33,488 bases of DNA from Gaiellasilicea sp035556515 (GTDB lineage: Bacteria > Actinomycetota > Thermoleophilia > Gaiellales > Gaiellaceae): contig DATMEO010000090.1 of assembly GCA_035556515.1 (NCBI GenBank), positions 1-33,488 on the forward strand. Reading direction: 5' to 3'. Below, piece by piece: positions 14,342 through 20,820 of this stretch; within the stretch, counting starts at the first letter, position 1; the number at the start of each line of letters is the position of its first letter. A program made the position numbers and the translations under genes. Under the pieces are notes generated by a model. It had not been told where the DNA came from. It ran no database searches and saw nothing but the letters and a program-made list of their open reading frames with translations.

Positions 14342-15016
14342 TCATGCCAGGGCTTGTACCAGCCGGCGGTACGCCCGCGGCAGATCCTCGAAGCCGAAGA
14401 TGCCGGTGCCGACGACGAGCAGGTCCGCCCCGGCCTCGTGCACGGCGCGAACGTTCTCCGGCTTGACGCCGCCGTCGACCTGGACGAAGCAGTCGACGAG
14501 CTCGCGCGTGCGCGCGATCCGCTCGTACGCGTCCTCCATGAACTCCTGGCCGGAGTAGCCGGGCTTGATCGACATGCAGAGGCAGAGGTCGGCGCCCTGG
14601 CCGGCGGCCTCGGCGGCCACCTCGACGGGCGTCTCCGGGTTGAACGCGACCCCGACCTCGAGCCCGTGCTCGCGCGCCTGCGCGATCACGGCGCTGACGT
14701 CGTCGACGGCCTCGACATGGAAGGTGACGCTGTCGCCGCCGGAGTCGGCGAGCTCCTGGAAGTGGTGCGCCGGGTCGTCGACCATCAGGTGGCAGTCGAT
14801 CCGGCCGCCCAGCTCGTGGATGTGCGGCGCGATCGACCGGAGCACAACCGGACCGATCGTCACGGGCGGGACGAAGTGGCCGTCGCCGATGTCGAAATGG
14901 AAGATCCGGGCGCCTGCGTGGGCGAGATGCTGGATCTGGGCTCCGAGGTGCCAGAAGTCCGCCGCGTAGAGCGACGGCTCGATCTCGACCGTCCGCACCC
15001 AGTCGCGCCAGCCCAC
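14342..15016 (-). CDS. rpe: Ribulose-phosphate 3-epimerase
   Basis: Interconverts D-ribulose 5-phosphate and D-xylulose 5-phosphate, so it links the pentose phosphate pathway to the ribulose 5-phosphate used by RibBA. The 224-residue TIM barrel shows the metal and catalytic sets: HFDIGDGHFVP, DCHLMVDDP, MSIKPGYSGQEF, FVQVDGGVKPEN and GADLLVVGTGIFG. Several positions differ from the usual consensus (MDG is GDG, FVPN is FVPP, NPGFGGQ is KPGYSGQ), but the metal-binding H and D residues and the second catalytic D are kept. The start is GTG at 15016, 9 bp after rsmB. A divergent but probably active Rpe; another ribulose or hexulose epimerase activity cannot be ruled out. Confidence 0.88.
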   Translation of the reverse strand: MGWRDWVRTVEIEPSLYAADFWHLGAQIQHLAHAGARIFHFDIGDGHFVPPVTIGPVVLRSIAPHIHELGGRIDCHLMVDDPAHHFQELADSGGDSVTFHVEAVDDVSAVIAQAREHGLEVGVAFNPETPVEVAAEAAGQGADLCLCMSIKPGYSGQEFMEDAYERIARTRELVDCFVQVDGGVKPENVRAVHEAGADLLVVGTGIFGFEDLPRAYRRLVQALA

Positions 15017-15025
15017 GCGGCGATC

Positions 15026-16240
15026 CTACGGCTCGACGCGCAGGCGGGCGATGAAGAAGCCGCTCGTGCCGTGCACGTGCGGCAGCGTCTGCAGGAACTC
15101 CGGCCGGCTCGCGTGCCGAAACTGCTCCCAGCCCTCGATCCGCTCGACAGCCAGCCCGGACGCATCGACCACGGCTTCGGACTCGTCGCCGTTGATCGTG
15201 CAGACCGAGTAGACGATCGTGCCGCCCGGCCGCACCCGCTCGGCGGCGGCTCTCAGCAGCTCGAGCTGGAGCTCGGGCAGCGGCCGCGAGCGCCAGCGCA
15301 GGTCGGGACGCGCGGCGAGGACGCCGAGGCCCGAGCACGGCGCATCGACGAGCGCACGGTCGAAGCCGGTCAGCTCCGGCGGCAGGCTGCGGCCGTCGGC
15401 GTGGACCACGCGGACGTTCTCGGCGCCGAGACGGCGAACGTTGTCCTCCAGCTCGCGCGCGCGGGACTCGTTCGCCTCGACCGCGGTCACCTCGCCGGCC
15501 AGCATCGTCGTCTTGCCGCCCGGTGCGGCGCAGAGGTCGAGAATGCGCTCGCCTTCCCGCGAGCAGACGACGAGACCTGCCAGCTGGGAACCTCTGCTCT
15601 GCGGCCAGATCTCGCCCCTGTGCAGGGCTTTCTCGTCGACGCGGGCGACCTCGTAGGCACCCGGGATGTCTGTTGCGGCCCCGTCCGGGGACGGCCCCTG
15701 GACGTGCCTGACCACCGTTGGCGGCGGCTCGTTCTGCGCCCGCATCAGCGCCAGCGCCGCCTCCTCGCCGAGGTCGCGCCGCCAGACGTCCCAGATCCAA
15801 TCGGGATAGGAATGCTTGAGCGGCCCTTCCGGCAGCTCCGCGAGCAGCCGCTCGATCCCGTCGCCGATACGACGGAGCACGGCGTTCGTGAACGGGACCG
15901 CGCGCTCGAGCCGCGCCCGCCGGACGATCTCGACCGACTCGTTGACGGCGGCGTAGTCGGGAACGCCGCCGAGAAACCCGAGCTGGTAGGCGCCGAGGCG
16001 GAGCGCCGCGAGCACCGGCGCGTCGAGCTTGCGCACCGGCCGCTTGCCGAGCGTCTCGATCGCGTGGTCGAGCGTGCGCATCCGCTGCACCGTCCCGAAC
16101 GCGAGCTGCCGCGCGAGCGACCGGTCGCGGTCGTCGAGCTTCTCCGAGGCGGAGCGGAGCGCCCGGTCGGCGTAGGCGTCCTCCTCGAAGACGCGGCGGA
16201 CGACTTCGTACGCGGCTTGGCGGGCCGGAGCGACGCTCAA
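15026..16240 (-). CDS. rsmB: 16S rRNA (cytosine967-C5)-methyltransferase
   Basis: Methylates C967 of 16S rRNA. The 404-residue protein has an N-terminal NusB-like RNA-binding domain (about 1-135; RQAAYEVVRRVFEEDAYAD, QLAFGTVQRM, VNESVEIVRR, FTNAVLRRI) and a C-terminal SAM-dependent methyltransferase domain: ILDLCAAPGGKTTMLAG (motif I), ALVDAPCSGLGVL (motif IV, with the release cysteine) and IVYSVCTINGDESE (motif VI, with the catalytic cysteine). The first codon is TTG at 16240, and it overlaps the fmt stop as TTGA; this is the only TTG start I propose, and it is supported by the overlap and by the conserved N-terminus. In the fmt-rsmB-rpe order that is common in Actinobacteria. Confidence 0.95.
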   Translation of the reverse strand: MSVAPARQAAYEVVRRVFEEDAYADRALRSASEKLDDRDRSLARQLAFGTVQRMRTLDHAIETLGKRPVRKLDAPVLAALRLGAYQLGFLGGVPDYAAVNESVEIVRRARLERAVPFTNAVLRRIGDGIERLLAELPEGPLKHSYPDWIWDVWRRDLGEEAALALMRAQNEPPPTVVRHVQGPSPDGAATDIPGAYEVARVDEKALHRGEIWPQSRGSQLAGLVVCSREGERILDLCAAPGGKTTMLAGEVTAVEANESRARELEDNVRRLGAENVRVVHADGRSLPPELTGFDRALVDAPCSGLGVLAARPDLRWRSRPLPELQLELLRAAAERVRPGGTIVYSVCTINGDESEAVVDASGLAVERIEGWEQFRHASRPEFLQTLPHVHGTSGFFIARLRVEP

Positions 16241-17022
16241 CGGAGCCCGCGGAGGAAGGAGTCGTACGGCATCCGCTTCCCGCCCTCCGGCTGCACCTCG
16301 AGCGGGACGAGCTCGCCGTCCTCCAGCCTCGCCTTCCAGATCGTGACACGGCGGCCGTTCAGCTCGCCGCGGGCGCCGATGTGCGGCGAGAGGGCGCGGA
16401 TCCGGTTCAGGCTCTCCGCCGGCTGCGAGAGATCGAGCTCACGGTCGGCGGCTTCGATCTTGGCGGCGTACGTCGGCTCACCCTCCTGCGGCGTGAACGT
16501 CGGCGCGGGCAGCACTGCGTCGAGCAGCTCGACCGCGAGCTCGGCCGCACGCGCATAGACCGTCCCGGCGTCGTCCTCCGGCGTCAGCGGAAAGGCTCGC
16601 TGCGCCGCGATCGGACCGGCATCGAGCTCCTTCACCGTCTCGTGGATCGTCACGCCCGTCTCCTCGTCGCCGGCGAGCAGCGCCCGCTCGACCGGAGCCG
16701 CGCCGCGCCAGCGCGGCAGCAGCGACGGGTGGACGTTCAGCCAAAGGCCACGCTCAAGCAGGCTCTCGGGGATCAGCAGGCCGTACGCGGCGACGACGAC
16801 TGCGTCCCCGGGAAGCTCGACCTCGGGCGTCGGCCGTTCCGGCTGCAGCGTGGGGATCCTGAGGCGCTCGGCGACGACCTTCGCCGGCGGCGCTGCCAGC
16901 TTGCGGCCCCGTCCCGCGGGGCTGTCCGGCCGCGTCAGCAGCGCCGCGACATCGTGCCGCGCGGCGAGCCGCTCGAGCACGTCCGCGCCGAACGGCGCCG
17001 TTGCGGCAACGGAGATCCTCAC
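16237..17022 (-). CDS. fmt: Methionyl-tRNA formyltransferase
   Basis: Formylates initiator Met-tRNA. The catalytic trio is present: N96 and H98 in LNVHPSLLPRWRGAAPVERAL, and D134 in KELDAGPI. The folate-binding region VVVAAYGLLIPESLL and the loop GRGRKLAAPPAKVVAE are normal. Length 261 is clearly shorter than the usual ~310. The loss is in the C-terminal OB-like tRNA-binding domain, which is reduced to LNRIRALSPHIGAR...GRRVTIWKARLE and a short tail. The start is GTG at 17022; the TGA overlaps the rsmB start. Together with def upstream it completes the formylation/deformylation cycle. A 147-bp gap with a palindromic module separates it from def, so it probably has its own promoter. Confidence 0.94.
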   Translation of the reverse strand: MRISVAATAPFGADVLERLAARHDVAALLTRPDSPAGRGRKLAAPPAKVVAERLRIPTLQPERPTPEVELPGDAVVVAAYGLLIPESLLERGLWLNVHPSLLPRWRGAAPVERALLAGDEETGVTIHETVKELDAGPIAAQRAFPLTPEDDAGTVYARAAELAVELLDAVLPAPTFTPQEGEPTYAAKIEAADRELDLSQPAESLNRIRALSPHIGARGELNGRRVTIWKARLEDGELVPLEVQPEGGKRMPYDSFLRGLR

Positions 17023-17035
17023 CGCGCCAGGCTAT

Positions 17036-17164
17036 GCCAAGTAACAGTCTGTTACTTGGCAGGAACGGCTGCTCGAGCGTTCCCTGCGCTCCTTGTAACA
17101 GTCTGTTGCTTGGCTGAGAGAGAGCGTTTCGGAACTGCCGGCTCAAGGCTTCATTTCGAAACGC
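17036..17164. repeat. Composite palindromic module, copy 1 (def/fmt gap)
   Basis: Four inverted repeats in a row fill this gap. (1) A perfect 25-nt palindrome 17036-17060: 12-nt arms beginning GCCAAGTAACAG, centre T. (2) A stem GGAACG/CGTTCC at 17062-17067 and 17078-17083. (3) An imperfect palindrome 17091-17113 with the same core (GTAACAG, centre T, CTGTTGC). (4) A longer inverted repeat, GCGTTTCG 17124-17131 and CGAAACGC 17157-17164, with GCTTCATT (17148-17155) just before and into its right arm. The right end is 5 bp from the def stop. The order, total length and GCTTCATT match the module at 24135-24261. It may work as a terminator array for def, a mobile palindromic element, or both. Confidence 0.65.
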
Positions 17165-17169
17165 GCCCT

Positions 17170-17751
17170 TTAGAGCGAGCGGCGGAGCGTCGCGAGCGCG
17201 TCCTTGCGCGACTCGTCGTCGGTGCGCTCGAGCATGAGCACGCCGTCAAGGTGATCGAGCTCGTGCTGGACGACGCGCGCGTCCAGCTCTTCGAGCTCGA
17301 GCTCGAGCGGAGCACCCGTCACGTCTTGCCCTTTGATCGTCACCTCGAGGGCGCGTTCGACCGGGACGAGCACTCCCTGGAGCGAGAGGCAGCCCTCGTC
17401 GGCGGTTTCCGCCGAGCGCGAGCGCTTTGTGATCTCGGGATTGACGATCGTCGTCACGTCCTCGTCGTCGGCGAGCTGGCAGACGAACAGCCGCTGGAGC
17501 ACGCCGACCTGCGTCGCCGCGAGACCGACGCCGCGAGCGTCGTGCATCAGGTGCGCCATCTTCTCGGCGAGCCGGGCAAGATCGTCGTCGAACCGCTCGA
17601 TGTCGCGTGCCCGCATCCGCAGGACCGCGTCCGGGTACTGGCGGATCTGCGCGAGCGCGACGCGACGGCGCGCATGATCCTGCGCGTCGAGTTGCCGCTC
17701 GTCTACCTCGTCTCCGCCCTCAGGTGCGGGACCGACGCCGCCATCAGCCAT
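17170..17751 (-). CDS. def: Peptide deformylase
   Basis: Metalloenzyme that removes the formyl group from nascent proteins. The three family motifs are intact: GVGLAATQVG (74-83), EGCLSLQG (119-126, metal ligand C121) and QHELDHLDG (162-170, metal ligands H163 and H167, catalytic E164). The protein is 193 residues. Residues 1-34 form a charged extension before the normal start of the fold (QIRQYPDAVLRMRA). No in-frame start codon lies nearer the fold, so ATG at 17751 is chosen and the extension seems real. It lies 14 bp after priA on the same strand. Confidence 0.96.
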   Translation of the reverse strand: MADGGVGPAPEGGDEVDERQLDAQDHARRRVALAQIRQYPDAVLRMRARDIERFDDDLARLAEKMAHLMHDARGVGLAATQVGVLQRLFVCQLADDEDVTTIVNPEITKRSRSAETADEGCLSLQGVLVPVERALEVTIKGQDVTGAPLELELEELDARVVQHELDHLDGVLMLERTDDESRKDALATLRRSL

Positions 17752-17765
17752 GCGGGCGAGTGTAG

Positions 17766-19682
17766 TCAGAGCGATTGGGGGTCGACGTCGACCACCGCAT
17801 TGACTCCCGCACGGCGCATCGCCGGCGCCGCGGCCGCAAGCAGTCGGCCCGCCGCGGCCGCCAGCGCGCGCGGGCTATCCGTCTTCGCGACGAGCTGTGC
17901 GCGGTGGCGGCCGCGCAGGCGGAGCAACGGCGCCGGCCCGAGCAGCTCGGCGCCCTTCAGCTCACCGTTCAGCTCGCGCAGGAGCCGCGCCGGCGCTTCC
18001 GCCTCCGTGCCCGAGGCCACGATCGAGATCAGGTGCCGGAACGGTGGGTAGCCGAGCTCGCGGCGGCGGTCGAGCTCCTCCGTCAGGAAGCCGGCCACGT
18101 CGTGACGGACCGCGTAGCGCAGCGGCGTCGCGTCCGGCTGGAAGGTCTGCACGATCACCTTGCCCGGCGCATCGCGGCCGCTGCGCCCGGCGAGCTGGGT
18201 CACGAGCTGGAAGGTGCGCTCCTCGGCCCGGAAGTCGGGCAGCGCGAGCCCGGTGTCGGCGTCGACGACCGCGGCGAGCGAGACGCCGGGAAAGTGGTGC
18301 CCTTTTGCGACCATCTGCGTCCCGATCAGGACGGCGCGATCCGCCGCGGCGAAGCGGTCGAGTGCCTCGCGCAGCGCACCCGGCTTCGAGGCGGTGTCCG
18401 CGTCGAGCCGGATCCGCTCGAGCTCGGGGACGCGCTTCTCGAGCTCCGACTCGAGCTTCTGCGTGCCCGCGCCGATCCGCGCCAGCTCCGACGAACCGCA
18501 TTCGGGACAGGCCTCCGGAACCACCTCCGAATAGCCGCAGTGGTGACAGTGCAGCCTCGCGTCGCCGTGCAGCGTCAATGCGACGTCGCAGAGGCCGCAG
18601 CGGCGCGAGACGCCGCAGGCACGGCAGTGAATCGCGGGCGCGAGGCCGCGGCGGTTCAGCAGCAGGATCGCCTTGCCACCGTGCTCCGAGATTCGGCCGA
18701 GCTCCTCGAGCAAGGGGGCCGAGAGCGGGTAGCCGGCCTCGCGGCGTAGGTCGACGATCCGCACGCTCGGCATCGGCGCTCCCAGCCGCTCGCCGAGCTC
18801 GAGCCGCTCCAGCCGGTCCCAGCTCTCGGGCCGCGGCGTCGCGCTCCCGTAGACGGCGACCGCTCCCTCGAGCGCGGCGCGCTTCGCCGCGACGGTGCGC
18901 GCGTCGTAGCGCGGGTCGGACTCCTGCTTGTAGGACGAGTCGTGCTCCTCGTCGATGCAGATCAGGCCGAGGTTCGGCACAGGCGCGAAGACGGCCGAGC
19001 GCGCGCCGACGACGACGGGCGCCTCGCCGGCGACGATCCGCTCCCGCCCGTCTCGGCGCTCGGCCTCGGTCAGCCCCGAGTGCAGCACCGCGATCCGGTC
19101 GCCGAAGCGCACCTGGAAGCGCCCGAGCGTCTGCGGCGTCAGCGCGATCTCCGGCACGAGCACGATCGCGCCTTTCCCACGCTCGAGCGCGGCCGCACAG
19201 GCCTGGAGGTAGACCTCGGTCTTGCCGCTCCCCGTCGCGCCCGCGAGCAGCAGGTGCGCACCGTCCCCGTCGAGCGCCTCGACGATCCGCGCCACCGCCT
19301 GCTGCTGCGGCGCCGTCAGCTCGGCGGGCTCGGCCTCTCCGGCCATGCCGGCGCCGGTCGTCCGCCGCTCCCCGCGGCGGGCTCGCAGCTTCGGCGCGAC
19401 CAGCTCGAGCGCACGGGCCGGCGTCGAGCCGTAGTAGTCCGCGAGCCACAGCGCCAGCTCGACGAGCGCGGGCGGCAGCTCGTAGAGGACGTCCTGGATC
19501 GGAGCCGTCTTCACTCCCGGCGGCGCCTCGACACCGGTCGCGACCACGACGCCGCGTGCAGCCGAGCGGCCGAACCGGATCGAGACGACGGCGCCGACGC
19601 CGACCTCCTCCGGCACCTCGTACGTGAACGGCCGCGCGACCGCGCGGGAGGAGACGAGCGGATAGACCTCTGCAAGCGGCAC
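17766..19682 (-). CDS. priA: Primosomal protein N' (replication restart helicase PriA)
   Basis: Reloads the replisome at stalled forks. About 638 residues: N-terminal 3'-end binding domain (EVYPLVSSRAVARPFTYEVPEE, 5-26), Walker A GATGSGKT (148-155), VPEIALTPQ, motif II DEEH (244-247), GSATPRPES, the double zinc site with eight cysteines (353, 356, 362, 365, 379, 382, 392, 395), then IGTQMVAKGHHFPGVSLAAV and QLAGRSGR. Many actinobacterial PriA proteins have lost helicase motifs; this one keeps them. The start is GTG at 19682, just before the conserved N-terminus; the frame stays open to 20927, but that part is antisense to the iron ATPase gene and is rejected. Divergent from the iron operon, with a palindrome 28 bp upstream. 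Confidence 0.96.
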   Translation of the reverse strand: MPLAEVYPLVSSRAVARPFTYEVPEEVGVGAVVSIRFGRSAARGVVVATGVEAPPGVKTAPIQDVLYELPPALVELALWLADYYGSTPARALELVAPKLRARRGERRTTGAGMAGEAEPAELTAPQQQAVARIVEALDGDGAHLLLAGATGSGKTEVYLQACAAALERGKGAIVLVPEIALTPQTLGRFQVRFGDRIAVLHSGLTEAERRDGRERIVAGEAPVVVGARSAVFAPVPNLGLICIDEEHDSSYKQESDPRYDARTVAAKRAALEGAVAVYGSATPRPESWDRLERLELGERLGAPMPSVRIVDLRREAGYPLSAPLLEELGRISEHGGKAILLLNRRGLAPAIHCRACGVSRRCGLCDVALTLHGDARLHCHHCGYSEVVPEACPECGSSELARIGAGTQKLESELEKRVPELERIRLDADTASKPGALREALDRFAAADRAVLIGTQMVAKGHHFPGVSLAAVVDADTGLALPDFRAEERTFQLVTQLAGRSGRDAPGKVIVQTFQPDATPLRYAVRHDVAGFLTEELDRRRELGYPPFRHLISIVASGTEAEAPARLLRELNGELKGAELLGPAPLLRLRGRHRAQLVAKTDSPRALAAAAGRLLAAAAPAMRRAGVNAVVDVDPQSL

Positions 19683-19710
19683 CAGGCCACCGTAACCGCG
19701 AAGGAGGTCG

Positions 19711-19728
19711 TGTAAGGTGACCCTTACA
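19711..19728. promoter_or_regulatory. Candidate metal-repressor operator O1
   Basis: An 18-bp perfect inverted repeat, TGTAAGG-TGAC-CCTTACA, between the divergent priA and iron-ATPase genes. Its last base is the A of the ATG at 19728. A near copy lies at 20788-20805 before the next gene of the same operon, and the operon ends with a DtxR-family repressor gene. The shape (short arms, GG/CC inward) resembles iron-repressor boxes but does not match the classical DtxR consensus, so the assignment to this repressor is inference. Confidence 0.65.
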
Positions 19729-20762
19729 TGGCCTGCGGGATGATCTGTTGCCACGGGGTCGCGAAGCGCTACGGCGCCGTGCAGGCCGTGGACCACGCGC
19801 AGCTCTGCGTCGAGCGCGGCGAGTTCGTCGCGCTCCTCGGGCCCTCCGGCTGCGGCAAGACGACGCTGCTGCGCCTGATCGCGGGCTTCGAGGAGCCGGA
19901 GGCGGGAACCGTCGAGGTCGCCGGCACGCCCGTTGCGGGGAAGCAGTTGGACGGCACAGTCACCTGGGTTCCGCCGGAGCGGCGGCGCGTGGGGATGGTC
20001 TTCCAGGACTACGCGCTCTTCCCGCACCTCACGGTCGCCGAGAACGTCGGCTTCGGCCTGCCGCGCAAGGAGCGGAAGACACGCGTACCGGCCGTCCTCG
20101 CGCTCGTCGACCTCTGCGGTCTCGGCGAGCGCTACCCGCACGAGCTCTCCGGAGGCCAGCAGCAGCGGGTCGCGCTCGCGCGAGCGCTCGCCCCCGGTCC
20201 CGAGCTCGTGCTGCTCGACGAGCCCTGGTCGAATATCGACCCGCACCTGCGCGCCTCGATGCGCGACGAGCTCGCCCGGATCCTGCGCGGGATCCACGTC
20301 ACCGTCGTCCTCGTGACGCACGATCGCGAGGAGGCGTTCTCGCTCGCCGACCGGATCGCATTGATGCGGAACGGCGCCGTCGTCCAGGAAGGGACGCCCG
20401 AGGAGGTCTACCTCTCCCCCGCGACCCGCTGGGCCGCCGAGTTCGTCGGCGCCGGCAACTTCCTCCCCGGCAGGCTCGCGAACGGCGTCGTCGAGACGCC
20501 CGTCGGCCTCTTCCCCGCTCAGAATCCGAACGGCGCGGTCGACGTGGAGGTTCTGATCCGTCCGGAGCTGCTCGAGCTCGAGCCCGACCCGGACGGCAAC
20601 GGCGAGGTGATCGGCCGCGAGTTCCGCGGTCACGACGTCTTCTACCGCGTTCTCCTCGACGGCGTCGAGCTCGTCTCGCAGCGCCCCTCGAACGAGGAAG
20701 TTCCGCTCGGCTCGCGCGTGCACGTGCGCCCGCACGCTTCTCGCGTCACTGTTTTCTCCTGA
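19728..20762 (+). CDS. fbpC: Ferric iron ABC transporter, ATP-binding subunit (FbpC-type)
   Basis: Powers iron import through the permease encoded two genes downstream. The 344-residue protein has the ABC domain at about 6-240: Walker A GPSGCGKT (38-45), Q-loop at Q93 (VFQDYALFPHLTVAENVGFG), signature LSGGQ (140-144), Walker B VLLDEP (161-166), H-loop at H198 (LVTHDREEAFSLADRI). A C-terminal regulatory TOBE-like part follows, with FVGAGNFLPGRL and LIRPELLELEPD. The start could be ATG at 19728, inside operator O1, or ATG at 19740 (MICCHGVAKRYGAV). If 19728 is used, the mRNA is likely to be leaderless or nearly so. First gene of the iron operon; O2 and a half-site follow in the 58-bp gap before the binding protein. 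Confidence 0.92.
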   Translation: MACGMICCHGVAKRYGAVQAVDHAQLCVERGEFVALLGPSGCGKTTLLRLIAGFEEPEAGTVEVAGTPVAGKQLDGTVTWVPPERRRVGMVFQDYALFPHLTVAENVGFGLPRKERKTRVPAVLALVDLCGLGERYPHELSGGQQQRVALARALAPGPELVLLDEPWSNIDPHLRASMRDELARILRGIHVTVVLVTHDREEAFSLADRIALMRNGAVVQEGTPEEVYLSPATRWAAEFVGAGNFLPGRLANGVVETPVGLFPAQNPNGAVDVEVLIRPELLELEPDPDGNGEVIGREFRGHDVFYRVLLDGVELVSQRPSNEEVPLGSRVHVRPHASRVTVFS

Positions 20763-20764
20763 TC

Positions 20765-20771
20765 TGTAAGG
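20765..20771 (+). promoter_or_regulatory. Operator half-site in the fbpC/fbpA gap
   Basis: A single TGTAAGG, identical to the left arm of O1 and O2, 17 bp upstream of O2 in the same orientation. It could assist cooperative binding of a dimeric repressor. A 7-nt match alone is weak evidence; its position in the same short gap is the only support. A small inverted repeat GTGCG/CGCAC (20771-20783) lies between the two. Confidence 0.3.
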
Positions 20772-20787
20772 TGCGCCGCGCACTTGC

Positions 20788-20805
20788 TGTAAGGCAACCC
20801 TTACA
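20788..20805. promoter_or_regulatory. Candidate metal-repressor operator O2
   Basis: An 18-bp perfect inverted repeat TGTAAGG-CAAC-CCTTACA, with both arms identical to O1 and the central four bases differing at two positions. It lies 15 bp before the binding-protein start and upstream of its ribosome binding site, so a repressor bound here could control a second promoter inside the operon and raise the binding protein above the ATPase level when metal is scarce. Confidence 0.65.
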
Positions 20806-20820
20806 ACGATGAGGAGAGAG

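Noticed and set aside
14268..16349. A 693-residue minus-strand frame across rpe and rsmB
   Set aside because: Arg/Ala-rich shadow; rpe and rsmB in other frames carry all family motifs.
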